From the NCBI GenBank assembly GCA_002389665.1, contig DGNO01000005.1:147292-211291 (forward strand): 64,000 nt of DNA. Reading direction: 5' to 3'. Source of the stretch: Rhodobiaceae bacterium UBA4490. GTDB lineage: Bacteria; Pseudomonadota; Alphaproteobacteria; Parvibaculales; Parvibaculaceae. The position numbers and the translations under genes were made by a program. Under the pieces are notes generated by a model. It was not told the DNA's origin. It searched no databases and worked only from the letters and a program-made list of their open reading frames with translations. Positions 54,419-63,662 of this stretch are shown here, piece by piece; the first letter of the stretch is position 1; each line of letters starts with the position of its first letter.

Positions 54419-56314
54419 TTAAGGCTGAAGGCTTGCCGAGCCGCGCGCCAATTGTCCGCCCCGTTCCATCGGCTGATAAAGCGGCCAGGCACCCGCCGCC
54501 ACCGTGTCGAGCGAGGGGGAAAGCTGGCCGAGCCGGTCCCGGTACATCCAAAGATTGGTGATTACGCGCTCCACATAGCCGCGCGTTTCGGCGGCCGGAA
54601 TGCTTTCAAGGAAAAGCAGCGGGTCTTCGCGGTAATCCACCTGCTTGAGCCAGCGGTTGAGGTTGCCCGGCCCACCATTATAAGCGGCGGCCAGCATGAT
54701 GAGATTGCCATGGGGATCGCCCATATTCATCAGCTCTTGCAGATATTGCTGGCCGAGCGAGGCGTTGAAAGATGGCTCGAAAAGCTTGTCGCGGTTCGAG
54801 CGGCGCAAGGAGCGGTCCTGCGTGATGTGGCTGGCGGTGGCGGGCATGATCTGCATAAGCCCGCGCGCGCCCGCATAGGATTTTGCCTGCGGCTGAAACT
54901 TGCTTTCCTGGCGCATGAAGGCAAAGAGCAAGGCGCGGTCGACGCGGAAGCCCTCGCTCGGTGCATAATCGGGCACCGGGAAAAGCCCTGCATTGATGAC
55001 GAAGGCCTGATGCCCGCTGCCGTTTTGCGCCGCGCGGTAAGAGGCGGGAATATGCGCCGCGCTTGCCACCTGCAGCTGCGTTGCCGGCAATTTCAGCGCT
55101 TCGGCAAGGGCGATAAGCGCGGTGTCGAGGCCCTCATCGATGCGGCCATGAGCGCGCATCAATTCCTCTTCGGCCATGCCCTGCCGGCCGATTTCGGTCA
55201 GCGCAATGGCGCGCCGCACGGCGGGCTCGGCGAGCAGCAGCTTATAGCCTGCCTCATCGAGCGGCTGGCGCAGCCAGACGAACTCCACCTCATCGCCGAG
55301 CTGGCGGGCGGCGAGAATGCCGTAAAAAGTTGCGCCGGTGCTCGCGGCGATTTCGAGCATTTCGGCAACGTGTTCCGGCTGGCGGCTGGCAAGATAGGCC
55401 CGCGCCGCCCAGAAGCCGCCTGCGGCCCGCGTCCAGTCATTGACGTTTTGGGCACGCGCCAGCACGGCAAAATAATCCGCAGCCCGTGCGGGCTCATTCA
55501 TCCGCCAGGAGGCAAGACCTGCATACCAATAGGCAAGCGGCACGCCTTCGCCGGAGCGTTTCAGCGCCTTCACTGATTCTTCATAGGCCCGGTCGTTGCG
55601 GTCCTCGATGAAATAAGACCCGGCGATGCGCGTCAGGATCGTGTCATATTCAAGCGCGCTCAAAGAGCCGCGCACCCGGTTGAGATACCCAAGTGACTGT
55701 GTAGGGCGCTCGCGGCGCAAATAGCTGCGCACCCGGTAATTGGCTTTGCGGTAGCTGCGCGAGAAGCTGCGCTGCGTGGCAGCGACCGAATAAGCCGTGT
55801 CATTGCGTTGCCGGTAGAGGCGGCGCAGCGGCTGGGCCGGATAGGCCGCGCCGCGCGGGCGCCGTTTCATGGCAAGCTTATGGATCTTCGAGGCACCCGG
55901 GTGGTCGTTATAAAGATCGAGCCAGCTTTTCAGCTCGGAGAATTTGGAGCGGTAGGCGGTGGGGTGCATGTAGCGCTGGTAAAGCACATGGCCCATCAGC
56001 GCGCGGTCCTCAAGCGCATCGACCAGCCGGTCCGCCTCGCGCCAGCGGCCATCTTCCTGCAGCCGGAAAATCTTGCGGTAACGGGTCTGATCCTCATCGC
56101 TCAAAAGCGCCGGGGTGACGCCCGTCAGCCCGCCCGCGCCATAGCTTTCGGCTTTCGCCGCGCCGGCGCCGAGCGCCAGAAACAGCGCCATTGCGATAAG
56201 AAAGAAGAATCCTGTGAAAAGCGCGGTCCGTTTTACGGTCTCCGCCTCGTTTCGCGCACAATATGCGCGTGCTGCGGCGGTTTTGGCCGCGGCGCCCTGC
56301 CTCATGCCCCTCAT
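54419..56314 (-). CDS. Soluble-type lytic transglycosylase
   Basis: About 631-aa periplasmic peptidoglycan-cleaving enzyme of Slt type. A long N-terminus with hydrophobic signal (TALFTGFFFLIAMALFLALG then AGAAKA) is followed by a superhelical U-shaped domain (TPR/Slt-like helices, ~70-440) and a C-terminal lysozyme-like domain: FAFMRQESKFQPQAKSYAG (catalytic Glu), ARGLMQIMPATASHIT and AAYNGGPGNLNRWL. The start is uncertain: ATGs at 56314 and 56305 both precede the signal; I used 56314. Moderately long for Slt70 relatives. Confidence 0.9.
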   Translation of the reverse strand: MRGMRQGAAAKTAAARAYCARNEAETVKRTALFTGFFFLIAMALFLALGAGAAKAESYGAGGLTGVTPALLSDEDQTRYRKIFRLQEDGRWREADRLVDALEDRALMGHVLYQRYMHPTAYRSKFSELKSWLDLYNDHPGASKIHKLAMKRRPRGAAYPAQPLRRLYRQRNDTAYSVAATQRSFSRSYRKANYRVRSYLRRERPTQSLGYLNRVRGSLSALEYDTILTRIAGSYFIEDRNDRAYEESVKALKRSGEGVPLAYWYAGLASWRMNEPARAADYFAVLARAQNVNDWTRAAGGFWAARAYLASRQPEHVAEMLEIAASTGATFYGILAARQLGDEVEFVWLRQPLDEAGYKLLLAEPAVRRAIALTEIGRQGMAEEELMRAHGRIDEGLDTALIALAEALKLPATQLQVASAAHIPASYRAAQNGSGHQAFVINAGLFPVPDYAPSEGFRVDRALLFAFMRQESKFQPQAKSYAGARGLMQIMPATASHITQDRSLRRSNRDKLFEPSFNASLGQQYLQELMNMGDPHGNLIMLAAAYNGGPGNLNRWLKQVDYREDPLLFLESIPAAETRGYVERVITNLWMYRDRLGQLSPSLDTVAAGAWPLYQPMERGGQLARGSASLQP

Positions 56315-56463
56315 GTCGCAAGCGCCCCCCAAGCGCAGCTTTCGATACTCACGTTACCTTCCCCATCATGACAAGGCCCGCCCGCCGCCTCAAGAACGGT
56401 TTCGTGAAATGTTTAACGATCCGCGCGCAAAGCGGCGGAAAACCCAACTTTAGGGAGAAAAGA

Positions 56464-57360
56464 TTAAGCTTCCGGGAGCGAGGAGAGCTTTTCGCGCAGC
56501 TTCAAAAGGTCGCGCCAGGCCAGCTGTTTCTGGGCGGGCTGGCGCAGCAGATAGGCCGGGTGCAGGAGGGGCAGGGCAGGTACCTCGCGCCCGCCGATGC
56601 TGTAGACTGCCCATTTTCCGCGCAGCCGCATGATGCCCGTGGTGGTGCCCAGCATCTGCTTGGCCGAAACACCGCCCAGAAAGGCAATGACATCCGGATT
56701 GACGAGTTCGATATGCCGCTCGATGAAAGGCCGGCACATGGCCAGTTCCCCATCCGTCGGGGTGCGGTTGCCCGGCGGGCGCCAGGGCAGAACATTGGCG
56801 ATATAGGCGTTCTCACGGCTATAGCCGATGGCGGCCAGCATCCGGTCCAGCAATTGACCCGAGCGCCCCACAAAAGGCTTGCCCTGAATATCCTCGTCCC
56901 GCCCCGGCGCTTCGCCGACCAGCATCAGCCGTGCTGACGGGTTGCCGTCGGAAAAGACGAGGTTCTTCGCGGTCTGTTTAAGGGCGCAAAGATCGAATCG
57001 CTCCAGTGCCGCACGCAGCTCCTCGAGCGATTTGCAGTTTGCGGCGATTTCCCGCGCCGTTTCGGCTTCCTGCAGTCCGTCGAGCGGAATGGCGGCGGGG
57101 GTGGAAATGGCAGGCTGGCTTTGGCTCTGGCGGGGCGGCAGGGGACGTCCGCCCGCGGCAGGCGGTGCGCCGGGAGCGGCGTCTGGCTGCGCCGCCGTTT
57201 TGACGGTCTCGGGCAGGGAGTAATTGTCCACCGGCGTGTCCTGGACGAGCTCGCTCACCCCCGCCTCAGCGAAAAACTCCAGCAAAGCCAGGGCTTCTGC
57301 CGGATCGAGCGGGGTATCGGAAGAGGCGTTTTGCTCGTTCATGGTCCGGTTGGTGTTCAT
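56464..57360 (-). CDS. Uracil-DNA glycosylase, type-4-like
   Basis: 298-aa repair enzyme. Core motifs are [48 protein letters not shown] and [12 protein letters not shown]. It resembles family 4 but lacks ligands of the Fe-S cluster: CALKQTA has one Cys where family 4 has CxxC, and the KCRPPGNR cysteine is Trp (LPWRPPGNR). A poorly conserved ~90-residue Pro/Ala-rich N-terminus follows the first Met; ATGs at 57360 and 57342 are possible starts. Divergent from ETF-QO. I recall a Bradyrhizobium glycosylase class of similar kind, but did not verify equivalence. Confidence 0.88.
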   Translation of the reverse strand: MNTNRTMNEQNASSDTPLDPAEALALLEFFAEAGVSELVQDTPVDNYSLPETVKTAAQPDAAPGAPPAAGGRPLPPRQSQSQPAISTPAAIPLDGLQEAETAREIAANCKSLEELRAALERFDLCALKQTAKNLVFSDGNPSARLMLVGEAPGRDEDIQGKPFVGRSGQLLDRMLAAIGYSRENAYIANVLPWRPPGNRTPTDGELAMCRPFIERHIELVNPDVIAFLGGVSAKQMLGTTTGIMRLRGKWAVYSIGGREVPALPLLHPAYLLRQPAQKQLAWRDLLKLREKLSSLPEA

Positions 57361-57686
57361 TGGCGGTCAAAGAGGCGCTGCCGGCATGGCCCGTGCCCTC
57401 TCTTGCCCTAAATCATGGTCACGAACCATAGTCCTCCCCCGATTGTGACCCAAGGGTCTTGTCACAGGAAGGCCGGGCGGGGCGTCATTTTCTACGCGAT
57501 TTCAGGCAGTTGTGGAAAAAAATGGGAGAATGCGGCAATGCGGAGAATGTTGACCTGAACGCGGCAACGCCTCATAAGAGGGCAATTTTGTGCCCCCGCA
57601 CCGGATTCTCCCTTTATGCAGAAGGGTTTTGACGGCCAAGCGGCCGGGCGAATGATTTACTTCCCCTGGTGGGATGAGGAGGAAGG
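57361..57686. other. 326-bp divergent intergenic region (UDG / ETF-QO)
   Basis: No gene seen. Contains a short dyad ATGGT-CACGA-ACCAT (57415-57429), the predicted etfQO promoter at 57550-57578, and a GATGAGGAGGAAGG ribosome-binding stretch just before 57687. The rest is GC-rich without strong structure. Confidence 0.5.
57550..57578 (+). promoter_or_regulatory. Predicted promoter of the ETF-QO gene
   Basis: -35 TTGACC (57550-57555), 17-nt spacer, -10 CATAAG (57573-57578). Both hexamers deviate slightly from consensus. It would give a ~100-nt leader before the ATG at 57687. Confidence 0.4.
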
Positions 57687-59366
57687 ATGAGCGAAGACAA
57701 TCCGGCGCTCGCCGAGCGCGAATACATGGACTATGACGTTGTGATCGTCGGCGGCGGCCCGGCAGGGCTGGCAGCTGCCATTCGGCTGCGTCAGCTCGCG
57801 ATCGAGGAGGATTTCGATCTTTCCGTGACCGTGCTGGAAAAAGGCTCGGAAGTCGGCGCTCATATCCTCTCCGGCGCGGTGATCGACCCGGTCGCGCTGA
57901 ACGAGTTGATTCCCGATTGGAAAGAAAAAGGCGCGCCGATCGACACGCCCGTCACGGACGACCACTTCGTCTATCTGGGCCCGTCGGGCGGGCTGCGGCT
58001 GCCGAATTTCTTCATGCCGCCGCTGATGAACAACCACGGCAATTACATCGTTTCGCTGGGCGAAGTGTGCCGCTGGCTCGCTGCTCAGGCCGAAGAGCTG
58101 GGCGTGGAAATCTACCCCGGCTTCGCCGCCGCCGAGATTCTTTACAATGAAGATGGCAGCGTGCGCGGCGTGGCGACGAACGACATGGGCATCGGCAAGG
58201 ACGGCCAGCCCAAAGACACGTTCATGCGCGGCATGGAACTGCGCGGCAAATACACGCTGATCGGCGAAGGCGTGCGCGGCTCACTTTCCAAGGAGCTGAT
58301 CCGCAAGTTCAATCTGGACGAAGGCCGCGAGCCGCAGAAATTCGGCATCGGCATCAAGGAACTTTGGGAGGTCGATCCTTCCAAGCACAAGAAGGGCCTC
58401 GTGCAGCACACGATGGGCTGGCCGCTCGACAACAAGACCGGCGGCGGTTCCTTCCTCTACCATTTCGGGGAAAATCTCGTCTCCGTGGGCTTCGTGGTGC
58501 ATCTGAACTACCAGAACCCGTACCTTTCGCCCTTCGACGAGTTCCAGCGGATGAAGACGCATCCGGTGATCCGCGAGACGTTTGAAGGCGGACGCCGCAT
58601 TGCCTATGGCGCGCGCGCCATTACCGAAGGCGGCTTCCAGTCCGTGCCGAAGCTCACCTTCCCGGGCGGCGCACTGATCGGCTGTTCGGCAGGTTTCGTC
58701 AACGTGCCCCGCATCAAGGGCTCGCACAACGCCATGGCCACCGGCATGATGGCGGCGGAAGCGGCCTTTGAAGCGGTGAAAGACGGGCGTCAGGGCGATG
58801 AGCTTGCCGCTTATCCGGCCGCTTACGAAAAGAGCCACGTCTATAAAGACCTGAAGCGCGTGCGGAACGTCAAACCGCTCTGGTCGCGCCTCGGTACCGT
58901 GCTCGGTGTTGGCCTTGGCGGCATCGACATGTGGATGAACCAGCTCGGCATCGGTCTGCCCTTCACCTTGAAGCACAAGAAGCCCGACCATGCCTCGCTG
59001 AAAAAGGCGAGCGAGTGCAAGCCGATCGACTATCCGAAGCCCGACGGCAAGCTGACCTTCGACAAGCTGTCTTCCGTGTTCCTCTCCGCGACGAACCACG
59101 AAGAAGACCAGCCTGTGCATTTGAAGCTGAAAGACGACACGGTTCCGATCAACTTCAACCTGCCCACTTATGATGAGCCCGCCCAGCGTTATTGCCCGGC
59201 CGGTGTTTACGAAGTGGTGCGGGAAGATGACGGCTCCAATCCGCGCTTCCAGATCAATGCGCAGAACTGCGTCCATTGTAAAACCTGCGACATCAAAGAT
59301 CCGACGCAGAACATCAACTGGACGGTGCCGGAAGGCGGCGGCGGGCCCAATTACCCGAATATGTAA
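57687..59366 (+). CDS. Electron transfer flavoprotein-ubiquinone oxidoreductase
   Basis: 559-aa membrane-associated FAD/Fe-S enzyme passing electrons from ETF (fatty acid and amino acid oxidation) to ubiquinone. The FAD site is [31 protein letters not shown] and [20 protein letters not shown] follow. The C-terminal ferredoxin-like part has [19 protein letters not shown] plus CPAGVYEV as Fe-S ligands. Length fits bacterial ETF-QO (~550). Strong GAGGAGG-type ribosome site. Ubiquinone tail synthesis enzymes UbiA and the polyprenyl synthase are in the same window. Confidence 0.97.
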   Translation: MSEDNPALAEREYMDYDVVIVGGGPAGLAAAIRLRQLAIEEDFDLSVTVLEKGSEVGAHILSGAVIDPVALNELIPDWKEKGAPIDTPVTDDHFVYLGPSGGLRLPNFFMPPLMNNHGNYIVSLGEVCRWLAAQAEELGVEIYPGFAAAEILYNEDGSVRGVATNDMGIGKDGQPKDTFMRGMELRGKYTLIGEGVRGSLSKELIRKFNLDEGREPQKFGIGIKELWEVDPSKHKKGLVQHTMGWPLDNKTGGGSFLYHFGENLVSVGFVVHLNYQNPYLSPFDEFQRMKTHPVIRETFEGGRRIAYGARAITEGGFQSVPKLTFPGGALIGCSAGFVNVPRIKGSHNAMATGMMAAEAAFEAVKDGRQGDELAAYPAAYEKSHVYKDLKRVRNVKPLWSRLGTVLGVGLGGIDMWMNQLGIGLPFTLKHKKPDHASLKKASECKPIDYPKPDGKLTFDKLSSVFLSATNHEEDQPVHLKLKDDTVPINFNLPTYDEPAQRYCPAGVYEVVREDDGSNPRFQINAQNCVHCKTCDIKDPTQNINWTVPEGGGGPNYPNM

Positions 59367-59534
59367 GCGGGATCGCTGCCGGCTGCTGCTGGCGGGGCAT
59401 TAGCGGGGCAATTGCAAGCTGGCGCGGCGCGGGCATTTCACTATGATGAAAATGCGCGCGCTGCCCGCCCGCGCCCCCGAAACCGGGAGTATTGCCGGGC
59501 CGAAGGCCTGAGTTCGCGAAGCCGGAGGAAAAGC

Positions 59535-61343
59535 GTGGAAGTCCAGTCTTGCAGCGCCAACCAATCGATGACCGCTAAAAGTAGAGGGGCCAAAGGCTCT
59601 CTGGCAGCAGCCCTTGCCGTGACGGCGGCTCTGGCGCTGAGCGGCTGCGCTGGGCTGGGCAACTCTTTCGGCCAATCGGCGCGCAATACCGACACGCCCT
59701 TCGGCAATTATCTGGCGGGCCGCTATGCCGGCGCCGAGCGCGATCTCGATGCCGCTTCCGGTTTTCTCGGCAAAGCGATGGAGCAGGACCCCGGCAATTC
59801 GGTCTTGATCGAACGCGCCTTTATCGTCGCTATCTCCGCAGGCGATATGGATGAAGCGGCAGCGCTTGCCGAAAAGTCTCTTGAGACAGGCGGGGAGGAA
59901 CGTCTTGCGCGCCTCGTCCTTGCGCTCAGCGCGCTGAAGGCGGACGATTATGAGGAAGCCGACCGGCATATCCGCGAGGCGACGCCTGGGCCCTTTACCG
60001 CTTTGATCGGCACATTGACCCGCGCCTGGGCTGCGGCGGGTGAGAGCGACGGCGATGCCGCAAACGCTATCCTCGACACATTCAAGGGCCGTCCCGCATT
60101 CGAGCTTTTCCGCTCTTATCATGCGGCCCTCATCGCCGAATATTTGGGCAATAAGGACGACGCCGAGGCCGCTTACGGCGAGGCCATGTCCGCGTCTGCC
60201 GGGGCGAGCCTGCGCGTGGTGGAGGCTTACGGGCGTTTTCTTGAGCGCACGGGCCGGGCCGATCAGGCCGCCAGTCTTTACCGCGATTATGAAGCGCTCT
60301 CGCCCGATCATCCTTTGATGAAAGCCAATTTGGCGCGCATCGCCTCGGGTAAAAAGCCCGAACCGCTTGTGACCCGTCCGGCAGAAGGTGCCGCCGAAGC
60401 GCTTTACGGGCTCGGCAGCGCGCTTGCCCAGGAAAGCGGGCTCGATCTTTCCATCGTCTATTTGCAGCTCGGGCTTTATCTGCGCCCCGATTTCGATGTA
60501 GCGCGTATTCTGCTCGGCGATATTTACGAGCGCGCGCAGGACTGGGACACCGCTATTGCAACCTATGAAGGCGTGGACAAAAGCTCGCCGCTGCGCCCTA
60601 ATGCCGATATCCAGATCGCCATTAATTACGACCGCCTCGAGCAGACGGACGAGGCCGAAGAGCGTCTGCGCGATCTGCAAGAACGGATGCCCGGCAGTAT
60701 CGATCCGGTGGTGGCGCTTGGCGATATTTTCAGGGCGCAGGAACGGTATGCGGAAGCCGCCAAAGAATATACGAAAGCCATCGATATCCTTGGCGAGGTC
60801 GGCCCTGAAAACTGGTCGGTGCTCTATGCGCGCGGCGTTTGCTATGAGCGGTTGAAGCGCTGGCCGGAATCGGAAAAGGATTTGAAACGCGCCCTGGTGC
60901 TCTCCGACGAGCATCCACTGGTGCTCAACTATCTCGGCTATTCCTGGGTCGACCAGAAACTCAATCTCGACACGGCCATGGAAATGATCCGCAAGGCCGT
61001 CGATCAGCGTCCGCAGGACGGGTTTATCGTCGACAGCCTGGGCTGGGCGCATTACCGGCTCGGCCATTATGAGGAAGCGGTCAAACATCTGGAGCGGGCG
61101 GTGGTGTTGCAGCCGGATGATCCGGTGATCAACGATCATCTGGGCGATGCGCTTTGGAAAGTCGGCCGAAAGATCGAGGCGCGCTTCCAGTGGCGCCATG
61201 CGCTGGAAATGAAGCCGGAAGAAGATCTCGTGCCGCAGATCGAAGCCAAGATCGAATACGGTCTTGAAGCGGCAGGTGCGCGCCAGCGCGGCGAGGCCGA
61301 TTTGCCGGAGCCTGCAAACGGGACCGAAGACAAGGGCGCCTGA
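59535..61343 (+). CDS. TPR-repeat lipoprotein
   Basis: 602-aa protein. Start GTG at 59535: GGAGG lies 7 nt upstream; the frame is open from 59412 but that extension is Arg-rich and uncharacteristic. A signal sequence ends in a lipobox LALSGC (Cys38). About a dozen TPR-like helix pairs follow (e.g. NYDRLEQTDEAEERLRDLQE, KEYTKAIDILGE, WPESEKDLKRALVLSDEHPL and HYEEAVKHLERAVVLQPDDP). Similar proteins between ETF-QO and ispE are conserved in alphaproteobacteria; likely an outer-membrane or periplasmic scaffold. Function unknown. ispE begins 4 nt after its stop. Confidence 0.9.
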   Translation: MEVQSCSANQSMTAKSRGAKGSLAAALAVTAALALSGCAGLGNSFGQSARNTDTPFGNYLAGRYAGAERDLDAASGFLGKAMEQDPGNSVLIERAFIVAISAGDMDEAAALAEKSLETGGEERLARLVLALSALKADDYEEADRHIREATPGPFTALIGTLTRAWAAAGESDGDAANAILDTFKGRPAFELFRSYHAALIAEYLGNKDDAEAAYGEAMSASAGASLRVVEAYGRFLERTGRADQAASLYRDYEALSPDHPLMKANLARIASGKKPEPLVTRPAEGAAEALYGLGSALAQESGLDLSIVYLQLGLYLRPDFDVARILLGDIYERAQDWDTAIATYEGVDKSSPLRPNADIQIAINYDRLEQTDEAEERLRDLQERMPGSIDPVVALGDIFRAQERYAEAAKEYTKAIDILGEVGPENWSVLYARGVCYERLKRWPESEKDLKRALVLSDEHPLVLNYLGYSWVDQKLNLDTAMEMIRKAVDQRPQDGFIVDSLGWAHYRLGHYEEAVKHLERAVVLQPDDPVINDHLGDALWKVGRKIEARFQWRHALEMKPEEDLVPQIEAKIEYGLEAAGARQRGEADLPEPANGTEDKGA

Positions 61344-61347
61344 TCTC

Positions 61348-62229
61348 ATGCCCGCTGCTGCGCCTGATCCCGCTGCGATTGAAGAAGCAGCACTTGCCAA
61401 GATCAATCTGACACTGGAAATCCTCGGCCGCCGCGCAGACGGCTATCACGAGCTTGCAAGCCTCGTGGTCTTCGCCTCTGTGGGCGACCGGCTTTGGGCC
61501 GCGCCTGGCGACGGCTTGACGCTTGAAGCGGAAGGTCCCTTTGCCCGCAGCTTATCCGATGAAGACAATCTCGTTCTGAAAGCGGCAAAACTGCTCCAGG
61601 AAAAAGCGGGGGTGAAAACCGGCGCTGCGCTGAAGCTGGAAAAAAATCTACCCGTCGCTTCTGGCATAGGCGGCGGCTCGGCGGATGCCGCCGCTACGCT
61701 CCGGGCGCTGAACAGGCTTTGGGCGCTGGGGCTTTCGCCGCAAGAGCTGGCCAGACTCGGCAAGGAGCTTGGGGCGGATGTGCCGGTCTGCATCGAAAGC
61801 CGCAGCGCTTTTATGACCGGTATCGGCGAGCACCTTTCCCCGGTTGCTTTGCCGGGCGGGCTGCAGCTTCTGCTCGTCAATTGCGGCACACCGCTTTCAA
61901 CGGCGGGCGTCTTCAAAGAGCTTGGCGCTGGCGCTTATGATGGGCGCAGGCAAGAGGCGCCGGAACCCTTCGATCATTTCCGCGAATTTGCCGACTGGCT
62001 CGCAGAGCATGACAATGATCTGCAGGGCGCTGCGGTTTCTTTGTTGCCGGAACTGGAAGAGGTGCTGGGCGCGATCCGCGTGCAGCCCGGCTGTCACCTT
62101 GCCCGCATGTCGGGATCGGGCGCGACATGCGTTGGCCTTTTCGATGATGCAGGCCGGCTTGAAAAAGCGGTAGCGCGCCTTGCCGATGCCCGGCCCAACT
62201 GGTGGTGCCGGCCTGCCGCCATTCTTTAA
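61348..62229 (+). CDS. ispE: 4-diphosphocytidyl-2-C-methyl-D-erythritol kinase
   Basis: 293-aa GHMP kinase of the MEP pathway. KINLTLEILGRRADGYHEL opens the fold, and the ATP loop is LPVASGIGGGSADAAATL (~97-114). The C-terminal MSGSGATCVGLF phosphate-binding motif is present. ATG at 61348 chosen; the upstream open extension to 61264 runs through the end of the TPR gene. It converges with the polyprenyl synthase gene; stops are 17 nt apart. Confidence 0.95.
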   Translation: MPAAAPDPAAIEEAALAKINLTLEILGRRADGYHELASLVVFASVGDRLWAAPGDGLTLEAEGPFARSLSDEDNLVLKAAKLLQEKAGVKTGAALKLEKNLPVASGIGGGSADAAATLRALNRLWALGLSPQELARLGKELGADVPVCIESRSAFMTGIGEHLSPVALPGGLQLLLVNCGTPLSTAGVFKELGAGAYDGRRQEAPEPFDHFREFADWLAEHDNDLQGAAVSLLPELEEVLGAIRVQPGCHLARMSGSGATCVGLFDDAGRLEKAVARLADARPNWWCRPAAIL

Positions 62230-62246
62230 ACGGAAAGATCGCGCGC

Positions 62247-63263
62247 TTAATGCGCCCGTTCGATGCAGAAGTCGATGAGGTCGGAAAGCGCCTGCTTGAT
62301 GTTCCCGTCCGGGAAGATGCCGAGCGCGTCCTGCGCCATTTCGCCGTAATGGCGGGCCCGTTTGATCGTATCTTCGATCGCCCGGTGCTTGGCAAGAAGG
62401 CCGAGCGCATGGGGCAGGTCTTCTTCACGCTGATCGCCTTCCTGCAGGCAGCGCTGCCAAAAGGCGCGCTCTTCTTCATCACCCCGCCGGTAGGCAAGCA
62501 CGATGGGAAGGGTGATTTTGCCTTCGCGGAAATCGTCGCCGACATTCTTGCCGAGCTTGTCTTTCTCGCCCGAATAATCGAGCGCATCGTCGATGAGCTG
62601 AAAGGCGATGCCGAGATTGCGCCCGTAAGACTCAAGCGCTGCGGCTTCCGCCCCGTCCTTGCCGGAAATCACTGCGCCGATTTCGGCGGCGGCGGCAAAA
62701 AGCGCAGCCGTCTTGGCGGCGATGACTTTAAGGTAAGCATCTTCCGTCGTTGCCGTGTTCTTGGCGGCGGCAAGCTGCATCACCTCGCCTTCGGCAATCA
62801 CGGCGGCGGCATTGGAGAGAATGTCCAGCGCCCGGAGCGAGCCTGTTTCCACCATCAGCTTGAAGGCGCGCCCGAGCAGGAAGTCGCCCACCAGCACCGA
62901 GGCCTGGTTGCCCCAAAGAAGCCGGGCGGTCTGGCGCCCGCGGCGCAGGTCGCTTTCATCCACCACGTCGTCATGCAGCAGCGTGGCCGTATGCATAAAC
63001 TCGACCGTGGCGGCGAGCTTGATGTGATCGGCGCCCTCATAGCCGCAAAGCTGGGCGGAGGCGAGGGTGAGCATGGGCCGCAGCCGCTTGCCGCCCGAAT
63101 TGATCAAATGGCTGGCAAGCTCGGGGATCATCGGCACGTCGGATGCCATACGCGCGCGTATGAAATCGTTGACGTTTTCCATGTCTTCGGCCACGAGGGC
63201 CTGTAAAGTGGCGACAGCGTTTTGCTTGCCGCGCTCGCCCTCAAGTGGAACCACTATACCCAA
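62247..63263 (-). CDS. Polyprenyl (octaprenyl/decaprenyl) diphosphate synthase
   Basis: 338-aa long-chain trans-prenyltransferase that makes the ubiquinone side chain. First Asp-rich motif LLHDDVVDESDLRRGRQTA and second FQLIDDALDYSGEKDKLGKN; GGKRLRPMLTL near the N-terminus binds IPP. Chain length (octa to deca) cannot be fixed by eye, decaprenyl being usual for this class. TTG start at 63263 with GGGGA 5 nt upstream. Uses FPP/GPP derived from MEP pathway products. Confidence 0.94.
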   Translation of the reverse strand: MGIVVPLEGERGKQNAVATLQALVAEDMENVNDFIRARMASDVPMIPELASHLINSGGKRLRPMLTLASAQLCGYEGADHIKLAATVEFMHTATLLHDDVVDESDLRRGRQTARLLWGNQASVLVGDFLLGRAFKLMVETGSLRALDILSNAAAVIAEGEVMQLAAAKNTATTEDAYLKVIAAKTAALFAAAAEIGAVISGKDGAEAAALESYGRNLGIAFQLIDDALDYSGEKDKLGKNVGDDFREGKITLPIVLAYRRGDEEERAFWQRCLQEGDQREEDLPHALGLLAKHRAIEDTIKRARHYGEMAQDALGIFPDGNIKQALSDLIDFCIERAH

Positions 63264-63443
63264 GGTAATCCCCAGCTCTTATTTCCGGTTTCTAGGCGTG
63301 AAATGCCGATAAACACAGAATAGGCTGCGGGGGACGGTGCGGCAAGTGCGGCGGATGCGCGCTCAACTAGCTGTGAGGCTGAAAAGAAGCCGGATTTGCA
63401 GGATGCAGCCGCTTCGCTGAGGCATGAAAGGACCGGATGCCGG

Positions 63444-63662
63444 ATGAAAGAGATTATACGCACCACCGATCCCGTTCTCCTCTCAGCGCTGGATGATGCG
63501 CTGCGCCAGGCGGGGATCGAGCCTTTGCAGTTCGACACGCATATGAGCATCGTGGAAGGTTCGCTCGGCGTCCTGCCGCGGCGGATCATGGTGGCGGATG
63601 AGGATGAAGCGCAGGCTCTGCGCGTCCTCGAAGCGCTGCGCCGCGAGGCGGAGGGGCGCTGA
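63444..63662 (+). CDS. DUF2007 small protein
   Basis: 72-aa protein with the DUF2007 pattern: MKEIIRTTDPVLLSALDDAL, then THMSIVEGSLGVLPRRIMVAD and a C-terminal EDEAQALRVLEALRREAEG. DUF2007 is thought to be a ligand or signal-binding ferredoxin-like domain but is uncharacterised. ATG at 63444 chosen; the frame is open from 63396. Overlaps the next gene by one base, an arrangement that recurs with TrmN6-like methyltransferases in this class. Confidence 0.9.
   Translation: MKEIIRTTDPVLLSALDDALRQAGIEPLQFDTHMSIVEGSLGVLPRRIMVADEDEAQALRVLEALRREAEGR

Noticed and set aside
59400..61406. Long frame antisense to the TPR lipoprotein
   Set aside because: Composition artefact; the sense strand has lipobox, ribosome site and TPRs.
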